A DNA stretch of 64,000 bases from Wuchereria bancrofti (taxonomy: Eukaryota > Nematoda > Chromadorea > Rhabditida > Onchocercidae): the NCBI GenBank assembly GCA_005281725.1, contig SSBO01000013.1, positions 1,424,281 through 1,488,280 of the forward strand, in the 5' to 3' direction. Below the pieces are notes generated by a model. The model searched no databases. It was given only the letters and a program-made list of their open reading frames with translations, and was not told where the DNA came from. Positions 25,160 to 48,184 of the stretch are shown piece after piece. Within the stretch, counting starts at the first letter, position 1, and the number at the start of each line of letters is the position of its first letter. The position numbers and the translations under genes were made by a program.

Positions 25160-25650
25160 TCGATCTCATTGAGCGCACGCACACGCATACACACAGACAC
25201 ACGCACGCACGTGCATTGTTTATAGCGATATTAGATGTGCATGTGTACATCTCTGATAATTAATGTTTGGATCACGTGTAGCATACATATTCTCATCCGG
25301 TACATACTTGGTCATTCATTTACAGTTGTAAAATACGTGGTGGTGTAAATGCGTGTGCACGTTTATGTAAGTGTATGTGCATATCGGTGTATGCGTATGT
25401 CCGTGTATGAGTAAGTCTACAAAAACGTGGAGGCAAAAAGATTCTTTTTTGCTTGTCTGAAACATACATGCACTTACGTGTTTTCGTATGTGTGTGCGTG
25501 CGTATGAGTGTGTGTATGCTGACGTGTATGTATATATGTAATTCTACACATACGAATATACGTGTGTATGTGTACGTGAATCTCCTTTTTGAATAACTAT
25601 GTGTGCATATATTTATATTTGTTTTGCTATGTGTGTATTCATACATTATG
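25160..25650. repeat. CA/TG- and CG-rich low-complexity block
   Basis: About 500 bp dominated first by cacgcacacgca-like units and then by tgtgtatg/cgtgtatg units, clearly richer in G+C and CpG than its surroundings. Alternating purine-pyrimidine sequence of this kind can take up Z-form DNA. Long open frames on the minus strand here come from the repeat and are not genes. Confidence 0.8.
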
Positions 25651-26603
25651 TAACGATTTTCAAAACACGTTTCCATCCGTGTTATTTCTCGTAATATACG
25701 TAGGGAACGTAATCAAATTTCTGTATCCTACGAAATGTATTTTGTAATCGATAATGCTCGAAATTTTTCTCATTTAATTACACAACATTTATTGACAAAT
25801 TTAATATGCAAATTTGATTTAATTATTCCAACATTTAATTGCTAGTTTTTAATTATTAGTAATTTAATTATTATTAATATAAAAACATTTAATTACTAAT
25901 AATTAGTAAGTGCAAAAGGATAGTTAGTAATAAAAACAGCGCTTGTTCGAATATTTGTAAAAGTAAAATTTGTTAAAGAGTTAGAATATCTCGGTTTATC
26001 TGTTTTATTCTCATAATTAGTAATGTTTAAAATTTTCATACTTTCCTGCTTCGTTTCTTATTTTACTACTAAAAGTTTAGTTGACATATTTTCATATCTA
26101 AAGTATGTGAACATGTTCTTTTTTTTTGTTTTTGTTTTTAAACTCTATCAAATTACAATGAAAGTGGAGGATTATTTCAATAAGTTCTTTATCTTTATTA
26201 TCACTGTAGCATATTATTTTTTGTTATCATTTATTGATATCATTTATCAAAATCATCGTCTTACCATCGTTTATTTATTACCATTAATTGATTTGTTGGA
26301 AATGTTATCATACATCCAATTTCCATTTTTTTTTCTCTTTCCAACGTAAATTGTTTGATTTGTTGAAAAGTGTTATAAAGCAAAATATAAAATATGATAA
26401 GATAAAACAAAGCTTACATTATTGAGATTAATTTGATAATTTTGATAAAAATATCGAATAAATATTTTCAGCGTTTTTTTTTTCCTTTTTTTTGCATAAT
26501 TTAATTCTGTCAAGTGTTGACATATGTGAACACATTTGTAATTATTATGTATATTATTTTACATCTTTTTTTCTTTTTCCTTTTTTTTGGTGCAAACTGG
26601 CAG

Positions 26604-37991
<11,388 letters not shown>

Positions 37992-40515
37992 TTTTTTTTT
38001 TTTACTTTAAGGTATGACTACTTCACTTGGATAACCTGTAAATTAAAAAAAAATTCATTTCAAAAATGAATGATTTTGATTGGATAATTATGATTGAAAT
38101 TATTTCTTATGATATCAATTTATTTGATTTCATTTTTCGATTGTTTTATTTGGAGCTCTATATAATTGATCACTTATTCAACATATACCACTATTTATTA
38201 AAGTTAGGCATGTGCATACAGTTGTGAATAGTTTATTGATTACCCTAGATAATCATATGGCAATTATAGCCTTTCACATAAAAGAACTGCAATTATTGAA
38301 ATTATGAAATGTTGTTTATAGTCAAATGAGGATTATTCATCGTTAATACATGCTGTTACTAGAATGCACTATTTGTTTGTTTGTTTGTTCGTTCTTTTTT
38401 TTCTCTTCGGGAATTCGATAAGTTATTCACTTCATTTTGCTGCTTTTTATTGTTTACTAATTTATTCATTAGTTCAATAATGTTTGAATATTTTCTGATA
38501 TAATCATTTGCTTTGCTCTTTCATTTTTCTTAATGCTTTCTTTGCCAATTATGGTGCAAGAATTTGTGACTGATTATTCACAGTTATTTATTTAAATATG
38601 GCTTTGGATTTTAGTTTTCCCGGTAATTTTTTCATTTAATTTAAATTTTTCGATTTGCGAGACATTCAGAGCCATGGAAGATAAGTAATGGGAGAGATAG
38701 CTTTGGTAGTTACAATTTTGCTAATAACTTGATATCAAAAAAAAAAAAACCAAAGAAAATCATTTTTTTATCAGATGATAACCTCTTTGTTGAATAGATA
38801 ATTTTGGATGAAATTTTCAATTTACAGGGAAAGCAATCTTTAATTTAAATCAATTCAATTAGCAATAATCTCCGTGAAGTGTAAGGTTTTGTTCGATTTG
38901 CGAAATAAGTTTAATATGGTTGAAACAATGATTGCCTTAATATCCAATACTATTAGCACTATAAAAGTTGTTTTTAAAGCTATAAGTTGTTCGAATTAAT
39001 TATTTCACATAGTCTTATTGACATTAATCTTACTGTAAAAAAAAGCAACGGGAACTGCTTGTGTTATTTTGCTTGCATTCCAATTTTTCCGTTTTGTTTA
39101 CTTTGTTTGTTTATTTGTAAATTGAGATTTGAATGTTGTGAAATGTTTGTCACTGAAAAAAGATTCCTTTTTCAGAGAATTACCGATTTTTCCTCTTTTC
39201 CTTTGCTTGATCTTACAAAACGAAAATAATTTGATCATTTCTTAGCGCGAAATTTATTTTACATATTGAAAATGCGCTTACTGCATTAAATTTGATTCAT
39301 TAATTTGAGATAACTTCTTAATGTTTATCAAACTTCAATGTTATCAATAAATAAATCAACAGGTATTAATTGCATATTTTATTAACACAAATGAAAGTAC
39401 GAGAACATTTTTAACAAATTAAATCTAATAGCTTAACAAGCAATATTAACATGAAATATTCATTCGGCATAGCATTGTTTCACCTTTCACACAACATTAT
39501 CAAATTCTATACCTTATAACTTTTAGAAATACCATTAAGAATACATATATAAATTCATCTTTTGTATAACTAGTTCAAAAAATAGATCTGATTACCAGAT
39601 AATAAATAAATTTTCCGAAGGTAGTTACAAATAAGTGATGCTATTGATACAGTAAGTTTTGTAACTAACATTGGTTTCTTAATTTCCATAAACAGAATCA
39701 TTTTTTTTTTTTAGAAGTTTTGTTACAATCAAAAAAGAGAATGTAAAAATAATACTTGTACAATAATGAATATGTAAGAAAAGTTGCATTAAAAAGATCT
39801 CATTTAAAATGAAATCTTATATATTACAAATAAAATTATTGAGTACTTATTGCAAATGAGTTAAATATATACTTGGTTGCAGTACAGTTTAGCAAACTTT
39901 TAATAGTACGTGCACCAGTGAAGTAATAGATGCCATAACAATCGATTAAACACATAAAATCTACTAACATTAGTAGAAAATACAGTGAAATATTATCAAA
40001 TGAACAATTTTACTTCATTTAAAATTGATCACCTGAGAAAAGTTTATTACAAATAAAATCTTAGTGTATAACATTGTCGTCAGAATAATTTAAAAAGAAA
40101 AACTCTTATTTACAACATATTTTATTTAATAATTGTATTAGTTATTCAGATCTCTTCAAATAGCATAATCAATCTTTCTTCTATTGTATTTAAATCAGTT
40201 TTGGTGCTAAAGAAGTTAACAGGCTCTATGAAATAAAATCATTGATTTTTTTCCTTCAAATTTTTCAGTACAAGTTTTTAAAACACAAAAATTTGAAAAA
40301 AAAAAGGAAAGAACTACTCGCTTTTAAAAGCGAGTACTCCTAACATAAATCAATAAGAGGAAAACAAAATGATAAAAGATGATTATTGTCATTAAGCTTT
40401 GAAAAAAAAAAAAAGAAATTAAAGAAAAAACATACAAAACTATCACAGAGAAATTACATTGAAATATCATTCGCTTCAATGAAAGCAATGTAACTTTCAT
40501 GAGCAAATAAGAAAT
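37992..40515. other. Convergent 3' region, RABGAP1 / ATF6
   Basis: About 2.5 kb between two stop codons facing each other. Expected to hold both 3' UTRs. The 80-codon frame at 38987-39229 is rich in Phe, Cys and Leu without any recognisable motif and I do not call it. No RNA gene or repeat of note. Confidence 0.5.
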
Positions 40516-43500
40516 TTACTGATGAGCTGATCGATCATAAAATAAGGGCAAAAGTGAACTTGGAAGATGGAATAAACCTGTTCCCGTAATATCACATTCA
40601 AGGCGCATCATTGCCACCTAAAAAGGTGTAAATTATTCACTATTAAACATTTTTGGTGCACTACTCATACTTTATTAACAAATAATATTATAAGTAATTA
40701 GACTAAGGTATATCACATGACCAACATCTAATAAAAAAAAGTTAATTCTAAAAATCATATTCAAATCAGGAAATATACAATAAAAGTAGTATACTATCAT
40801 CAAAGGGTTGGGGAAAAATAAGGTTTTATTAGACTTTTTAGGTAAACATTCAGAAAAAAAAATCAACTGAAGTAATCAATGCATTATCACTTTAAAAATA
40901 TTGCGTGAATTTTCCACTGAAGGCAAACCTGATTTGGTAATGTACCATTAAATGATAGAGCAGGTAAAATAAGAGCCATACGTGGTTGCATTGTACCATT
41001 TCGATCCGTTGCTGGCAGCAAATAATAATTCTGAAAGAAAAAAATAAAAAAAAAAAACTTTGAACGAATGTCATCAAAAAAAAAAAATATATAAATCAAA
41101 AAAAATTATAATATATATCAATAAAATTGTTTATTATTATTTTTAAAACTATTAGGTAATTGATGAAAAAATTAATGTTTGATTAGTGGGAATGAGAACA
41201 AAAAACATTTATTGATAAAATAAAATGAGAAAATAAACAGTTAACCTTCATTGCAACAATATAAAGTGTATCTTCGCGTTGTTTCAAATTTCGTGCAAGT
41301 TCTGCATATTGTGATTCCATATCCAAAACCGTAAGTGCATCTGTTTTATCTTGTAACCAATTAGTTAAGAAATGTTCGGAACTCATAACATTATAATCCA
41401 TTGTTTTACTAAAATATAAATATTTATTTTTTTTTCTTTTTTTCTACAACTAAAATAAACATATATTTTGTTAAAATAGTACTAGAAATATGCATTGACA
41501 TTACCAATTTAATAACTTCATTAATATACTTTTACTACCAATTAATTAATATTAATTGTACAACAATGTGAAAAAAAAATTTTTTTCAGAAAAATTTACA
41601 CTTGAGATTTGATTGCTGTATTGTCAGCAGTAGAGCTGATCATATCGATATGTCTCCATGTACGTTCACGTATTGCTTTTAAACGTGCAGCTTCTATTTT
41701 GTCATTTGCTGTCCTAATAATAATTTTAAGTATATATAATGATTTTAAGTCCATATGATAAATTTTTAGTATATAAAAATATTACAAAGATCAAAATCAT
41801 TCAATACTATTTATAGTTGATGTATAACAGTGAAGCAATTTAATGTTTACTAAAACAATCATCTTAATAACAAATTCACAAAAATAAAATACATTTTTTA
41901 AAATTGTAAAATTATAACGAAGTGATTCACAAAAATCCTCATAAAATGTAGTTTTTAAAATTGTAAATGTATAATAAAATGATAATATCTTGAAGATTAG
42001 CATTAATACAAACCGTTGCTGACGATTTTCTCTATGTTTTATCTTTCTTGTTGCAGCATCATGTACAGATTTCACTGTTATATTCGGAGTTGTTAGCCCT
42101 CCGTTTATTGGAACACGAAATATATGTCGAACATGCACAAATTGCAAACATTCATGTCGATTAATCCATGCAAATACATCATTATTCAATCTACAATAAT
42201 ATATCCTATTATAATGAAATTAAAATTTTGACAGATAAAAGAAAAAAGAGAATATACTAAAATAGAAGCTATAATGATAAATTTCTTATAAATATTATGA
42301 AATAATAAATTAATCAATGTTAACTGAAAAGATAATAAATACAATTTGAGTTTTACAGATTTATACACAATATTTTCTTAATATTATTTCCTAAGTATCC
42401 GATATCTTATTCAAGAAAAAGTTTCACAATATATAAAACAAATATAATTCAAACAATGAAACTACCTCTTTAGAGTGATAAGTTTAAGTATTTTTTGAAG
42501 GTTAAAAGATAGTAGTACCAATGATAACCTCAGACTCTCGAAAAGTTCCCCACACATGGGGTAACTAGGGTTAATAACTGAAGAAATGAATAATAGTGAT
42601 AAGTCAAATGAGATAAAGGTAATTGATTAAACCTTTACCTGTTACCTTTTATAGATTGAATGAGTGCAGTTCTTAGTATTTCCCACTTTGAAATCGAGGT
42701 CGAATCATTATTTATTAAATAGGAAAGAGCCTAGTGTTTGATCAAGAAAATATTAATACTGGAGTAAATGTAGAAAGATAAACCATGATGAGTTGACCTT
42801 AATGTTGAATGCTCCAACAGGCTAAGGTTAAGCTTAGTTTTTGGAAATTTTTGAGATTCCTCAGTTAAGATATGAATTTAGAAAGAACACAACAAACTTC
42901 ATTGCTTCAGTTTGATTTAAGTATCTCTTCTGCATGCTATCACATTTCGCTGAATAGTTCAGGTTTGATTGAGATAAAGGATCAGACTTCTTATTTGATT
43001 GTGAATTTCCCCTTGATTCCTAAAAAATATTTAATAGTAAATATATAAATAGACATGTAACTAAAAATTATGAGAGAAAGACTAAATTATTAAATAACAC
43101 TAAAACACAAAAAAGATGATATAATGTTCTAAAATGAAACAAAATTAAGTAACAACAGATATAGTAACTTACTGAGCCACCATCATAATCCAAAGAAAGA
43201 AGAGCTCGACCAGTATTTATTCTATTTTGTGAAAAATATGCACTTGATTTTGCAAAATTTAGTGCAACAAGACTTGTTGCATCGGGAATTGGATCCAAAT
43301 TTCTAAAACCATTTAAATTCATTTCAAAAGAAAGAAAAAAAAACTTAGAGTCATCTCTTTAAACTTAATATTTGTGGATAAATATCTAAACATCCGATAG
43401 AAAATTAAGAAAAAAAGCAACTTAACTAGTATAGGTGCTGCTAAAAGACAATAATGAAACAAATCCGAAAAGACAAACAGCGCCAGTAAGCATACTTAAA

Positions 43501-46500
43501 CGATCACCGCTATTTCGATTACTAGCGTTTGATTTTAACATTTCATTCTAAAATCGAATCTTTAGAACATCTCGAAAAAATTCAAATAGAAAACAAGAAT
43601 GAAAAATACAAATTAGTATTTGTTATACACTGATTTATTACATAATCTCTCCAATACGATGAGTTTAATTTTTTAATGCCTATCTTCTATTTAACTTTAT
43701 TCAACAGCAAAAAAAGAAATGCTTCAAGTCTCAAACAGTTGAGATTTTCTCAAATTCAAAAATTGCAATCATTTCTATCAAACTGTCGACGACCATTGCT
43801 TCAGTGCAAAATTTAATTAACTGATAATTTATGTGCAAGCCAATGCTTGATAATTGATCTGTTCAACTTATGTCGGTAATACACAAATAAATTTCACAAA
43901 AATTTCCAAATCTTCCTTAATTTACTGAGTTGTATCCAATATGCTTATTAAGATTACACATTATATTAAGCTAATATATATATATATATATATATGAATT
44001 CGTCATGTAAGACAGAATTTAAGGCATGTACACGTGTTGCCTGCACAAATTTAAGACACGTTACACACGTGCTTCCTGCACACGTGTTTATTTGTTACAT
44101 TTGTTCGTAAAATAGTAACGACATAACAATACTAAGAAGATATATATACCTCTCTTCGCAAAATTTCAATGGTTCCATTTAAAATTTCGATTTTATTTTT
44201 TAACTTCTCGATAATAGCATCTTTGTTAGCCAAATTTCTTTTCATTTCATCGATTTCCTAAAATATTTAGTGAAACGGAAGGAAAAATGAGGAGAGAAAA
44301 GAAAAAATGAAGATCATATTATTCTCAAACTAACATTTTTTTTCCGAATTCGAGAAAGTTGCGCCGAATATCTGTTCCGTATTTTTCTATCCTCCTTTTT
44401 ACGATCGTAGTCCTAAAAAAAAAAAAAAATTGCAAAATGCACGGACGATTTTTTACGAATAAAAATTTTATACGTAAAGTAATATTAATATTAAATACTA
44501 CAATAAAAAAAAAAGTGGAAAAAATATTCCTCATGGATTAATAATAAAATTATAGAAAAAAACAAAATAACCGTAAGATTTCGTTAGTAATTCGGTGTCA
44601 AAAATAACAAATCAACTAATGTGAAAAGTAACAAAAGATAATACAAATGAAGACCACATAATATCTTAAGAAAGGTTTACGAAATAACATCTATGCACCT
44701 GTGAACAACTTAAGTACAAATAGTTTACTACAAAAAAAGAGTGTAAACAATAAAAACGATTCGTTTACTTCACATTGTGACAAGTTAGTGTTCAAAGATT
44801 AAATTTATTGGCTAATATGAAAAGATGCATTAAAGTTCTTTAGCAGTATGAAACATTAACTTATATCTAGTATCACAACACCTACCACAAAATGAATATT
44901 CATTTTGGTACTTCGTTCTGGTCTGCGATAATGTGCAACACCACTTGATAATGCATTGAAAAGATTATTCACAGGAGTAAACACAGTTGCATTTACATTC
45001 TAAGAAAGTGGAAACATTCTAAAAGATTATTTAACCCATTTTAAAAATGGAAAAATGTGTGTTACTTTAAACAAAGGGAAGAAAAAAACACAACAAAACA
45101 GCTTGTAAAAACAAAAACAAGAAAAAAACGCACAGCACGATTTGTTAAAAAACAAACAAAATTATGAAGAGATTAGAATGAAAAAGGTGAAGAGGAATGT
45201 AAATGATAAGGTAATGAAATGTTAATATTTCTAAAGTTACTTTAAAAGGAGTGCTTGTAAATGCCGATGATAGTCCTTCATGTTTCGGTGATAGAATCCG
45301 TTGCTTGTCTTGATTAGCAGCTGGTTGTGACTAAATTGGAATATTCAAATTAATGTCCATCTCAAGTTTCCAAAAAAAAAAAGGACGGAACGATAAATTC
45401 AAACAAACTACATCAAAAAAATAGACAGAACTGTGGTTGCTCCAATCATATATGAAGCAAATAACTATTTGAAACTTACACTGACGGAAATGGAGTGAGT
45501 TGCTGCCGGCATAATGCAAATCACTGGATGACTTGACGTGCTTTTACCATTTGTTACAATCTGAAAAGTTTCTATTAACAATGTTTAAGTTCATTTTTTA
45601 AATACATTCGGCTATAGTTTTAATAAAACATCTATTATATTCATATGTTATTACTGTTAAGCAAAAAAAAAAATAATCACAGTAAGTTTAATTTCTAAAT
45701 TCTAAATATATTTAAGTACACTTTTTCCATATCAAAATTGGGCACAAAAGATATTATCAGAAGGAATGGGATAATTATATAAGCTTAAACTATAGGAAAA
45801 AATTACATGCATTATAACTATGCAGTAAATTACTTACTACTGAAATAATTTTAAAAATTATAAAAAGAAAATTTATTTCTATTAGAAAAGTCAAAGTACA
45901 AACCTGTTGAAGTGGAATCTGAACGGGAACAAGACGACTTGGATTAGGCGTTGCAATGAATTTCGTTTCCAACTGATTTATTTGTGCCGCTTGCAGGAAA
46001 TTTATAATTCGATCATTATCAGGAGCATTTTGATCCTTTAAAAACTTATATATTTATTTACTCTTTTTCTTTAATCTTGTGAAATCTGGCAAATAAATAT
46101 TTATTTAAAAAAAATTTCATTAATGTTCGTAGTTAGATTATGCGATTATAATCTGGTAAATTATTGTATTTAATTAATCTTGTAAAATCTGGCAGATAAT
46201 CATATTTAATGATTTTTTTTTTCGCAAAATCAACATAAATTTAAATAAGTAACCAATTATTTAGCTAAATACATACATCTGAGGTAGAATAAGTTGGCGA
46301 ATAATTTCCAGAATCACTGGTGGATGGTGAAGCATTGTTAGAGAATATTTGATTGATTAAATGATTGTCAAGTGTGACAGTATCAAATATTGACGAGTCA
46401 TCCGTTACAAATACTCCATTATTACCCTGTGAATTCAATTCGAGTCCCAAATTATCAATGATTTCCGAAAGCTAAAAGTGATTATTATCAAATCAATAAT

Positions 46501-46841
46501 GTATAAAATAAATGCTATTCTAAATTGTTAAAGAAAAAAAAGGAAAAGAATTGATTTATTATTTTAGAAATTCTTACTGGCATTTCAATATCAATGATTT
46601 ATACTTTGTATAATTCATTAATAATCGAGAAAAGATTCAAGAAGTGTAAATGATGAAGAGTAAATTGATAACTATTAGCTAGTTTTTTAGATAAATGATA
46701 AATAAAAAAAAGAACCTGATCATTCCTTTGTTCGTTGGTACTGTTAAGATTGATACCAGAATCACTTGGAGGAAGTAAATTCATCAGATGAAACTGATCA
46801 AAATTATTCTCCAAATAGCAATAGCTATCATCAAAATCCAT
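40516..46841 (-). CDS. atf-6: ATF6-type ER-membrane bZIP transcription factor
   Basis: Unfolded-protein-response sensor: an ER membrane protein cut in the Golgi to release a nuclear bZIP factor. Exons: 46841-46716, 46471-46277, 46035-45904, 45560-45480, 45330-45241, 44999-44886, 44412-44335, 44257-44150, 43547-43427, ~43302-43173, 43019-42898, 42190-42014, 41713-41600, 41408-41246, 41030-40929, 40617-40516; about 640 aa. Acidic/Ser-rich N-terminal activation region; basic region RKIRNRYSAQLSRIRKK with the bZIP N-x7-R signature (about N259-R267); zipper to about 308; one membrane span (about 325-343, LSMLTGAVCLFGFVSLLSF). The luminal part has GRALLS, fitting the site-1 protease R-x-L-L pattern, and YYLLPATDRN...PRMALILPAL, matching the ATF6 luminal LLPATxxN...P(K/R)M..(V/I)LPA block. 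The junction 43427/43302 is out of phase, so a boundary there is wrong or a short exon is missing. Ortholog call is secure. Confidence 0.93.
43974..43995. repeat. (TA)n dinucleotide repeat
   Basis: About 11 TA units in an atf-6 intron (between exons 44257-44150 and 43547-43427). Confidence 0.85.
44030..44086. promoter_or_regulatory. Direct repeat with three CACGTG boxes in an atf-6 intron
   Basis: acacgtg(t/c)t(g/t)cctgcaca occurs at 44030-44047 and 44065-44082, 35 bp apart; a third CACGTG follows at 44081-44086. CACGTG is the core site of bHLH and some bZIP factors. The clustering is seen; binding is inference. Confidence 0.4.
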
Positions 46842-47105
46842 TATGGAATCAAAAAAGAATAATTTGCAGATTAATTAGAAACATTAATAGAACAATCCTG
46901 AAATTAAAACAGTAAATTGTAAAATTAAACGACATCTCATATACATTTGATAAATGCAGTCTTTGCACAGGAATGAAATATAAACAAATTAAAAATGAAA
47001 TATAATTATGAAAGAAATCGATTAAAGAAAAAAGTGCATTGAAATAGTTTGTAAAAAATTAAGTAAGATCATATATATAAAATCAAAAACAATAAATATA
47101 GTGTA

Positions 47106-47295
47106 GAGAGAGTAAAGGTAAAAAATTAGCATAGAATTGTAAGATATGAAAGAGTGAGAAAAAAACATAGATATTCATGTATTGTAATGATGGCAGAGAG
47201 TGGGAGTAAAAATTAGAATACAGTGTAAGACATGAAAGAATGAGAGAAATTATAAATATTCCTGTATTATAATAATAGCGGAGAGTGAGAGTAAC
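47106..47295. repeat. Diverged ~85-90 bp tandem repeat
   Basis: Unit 1 at 47106-47195, unit 2 at 47196-47280 and a partial third at 47281-47295. Shared landmarks: gagagtg(g/a)gagtaa at the unit starts, then gtaaga(t/c)atgaaaga(g/a)tgaga, then tattc(a/c)tgtatt(g/a)taat. Copies differ at many positions, so the duplication is old. Confidence 0.7.
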
Positions 47296-48165
47296 AATAA
47301 TATATTTTCTTTTTCACAAAAAGGAAGTGCTAGGATTAATCAACGATTACGACATGCAATTTCTCATCAAACTATTCGATCACATTGAAGTCGTTGGCTA
47401 TTTGTCCCATTACCTAGCCAGGCGGGGATTTCAAAAAACGAACTTTTCAATTTAATTTGAAATATCTCAATGTAAGCAGTATGTTACTTATACTATTTTA
47501 GCAATTATTGATTTCCGTCAAGTTGTAATACACGTACGTCATCTTATCATCGCTTTTTACGCTTATCATAGGATGTAATTCCAGTAATTGTATTTTGTTA
47601 GAGATTTTTAAGAATACGCGCGTGAATGTACTTTATATGACCTTATGATTTTATATTGATCCATAATAAAGCGGGAATATGTTTGTGATATAAAAGTATT
47701 TTTGAATTAGCTACTTTTTGCTCTTTCTTCATTCCTCTGTCTTCCTCTCTCTGTTTTCCTCCCTTGCATTCTTTGCTAGATGTCATTTTACAAAATCTTT
47801 TATTAACCTTATAATATTTTAAAAGCATCTGGTAATTTCTTCATAATTTTTTGTATTTTGTTGTGAAAGATGTGAATTATACTTTAGAAATTCTGTATTT
47901 CGATTTTTGTTTTAGTTATAAAAATGTTCGTGAGTGTTAAAGTTATCATTCCATTAACCCTTCCATTATTCTTTTATAAATCAACAACATTATAAGCCAA
48001 ATAATAAGTAAAGATGGGAAGTAATTCGAGTAACTGTCCTATTTTTTTAAATGAAATTGTCCCATTCTTTCTTTTTAGTAGTATTATGGGATTTTTGTTG
48101 TGGTAAAAATAAATGATGAAAATTATTTTTAGTGGCATTAAGGAAGTGTTGTGTTAAGATATATT

Positions 48166-48184
48166 AGCATTTCAGTTTGCAAAA
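48166..48184 (+). promoter_or_regulatory. Probable spliced-leader acceptor of lin-5
   Basis: gcatttcag ends at 48175, nine bases before the ATG at 48185, with no upstream exon in view. Such a site immediately before a start codon is typical of SL trans-splicing in nematodes. Use is inferred. Confidence 0.55.

Larger units (their letters stand above)
23733..26603. other. Region between bir-1 and RABGAP1
   Basis: Contains the bir-1 3' UTR (with a small acttg repeat at about 23790-23815), simple repeats, and presumably the missing first exon(s) and promoter of the RABGAP1 gene. The 108-codon frame at 26023-26349 is almost all Phe/Ile/Leu/Tyr in T-rich DNA and I do not accept it as a gene. No RNA gene seen. 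Confidence 0.5.
46842..48184. promoter_or_regulatory. Divergent intergenic region, atf-6 / lin-5
   Basis: 1.34 kb between two start codons pointing outward. It holds a diverged tandem repeat (47106-47295), the palindrome-like tgacgtacgtg on the minus strand at 47531-47541 (a CRE/ATF half-site TGACGT), and a GC-richer stretch at 47330-47430. No coding frame is credible. Probably the promoter region of both genes. Confidence 0.5.

Noticed and set aside
24939..25676. Minus-strand ORFs of 103 and 118 codons
   Set aside because: They translate simple repeats (GA, CA, TG runs) into Ser-Leu, Cys-Val and Thr-His strings; not genes.
26023..26349. 108-codon plus-strand ORF, very hydrophobic
   Set aside because: Phe/Ile/Leu/Tyr-rich translation of T-rich DNA with no motif or splice context; likely chance.
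42540..42575. Short hairpin with cccc/gggg in an atf-6 intron as possible RNA gene
   Set aside because: The stem is only about 4-5 bp and there is no tRNA-like box or other RNA signature.
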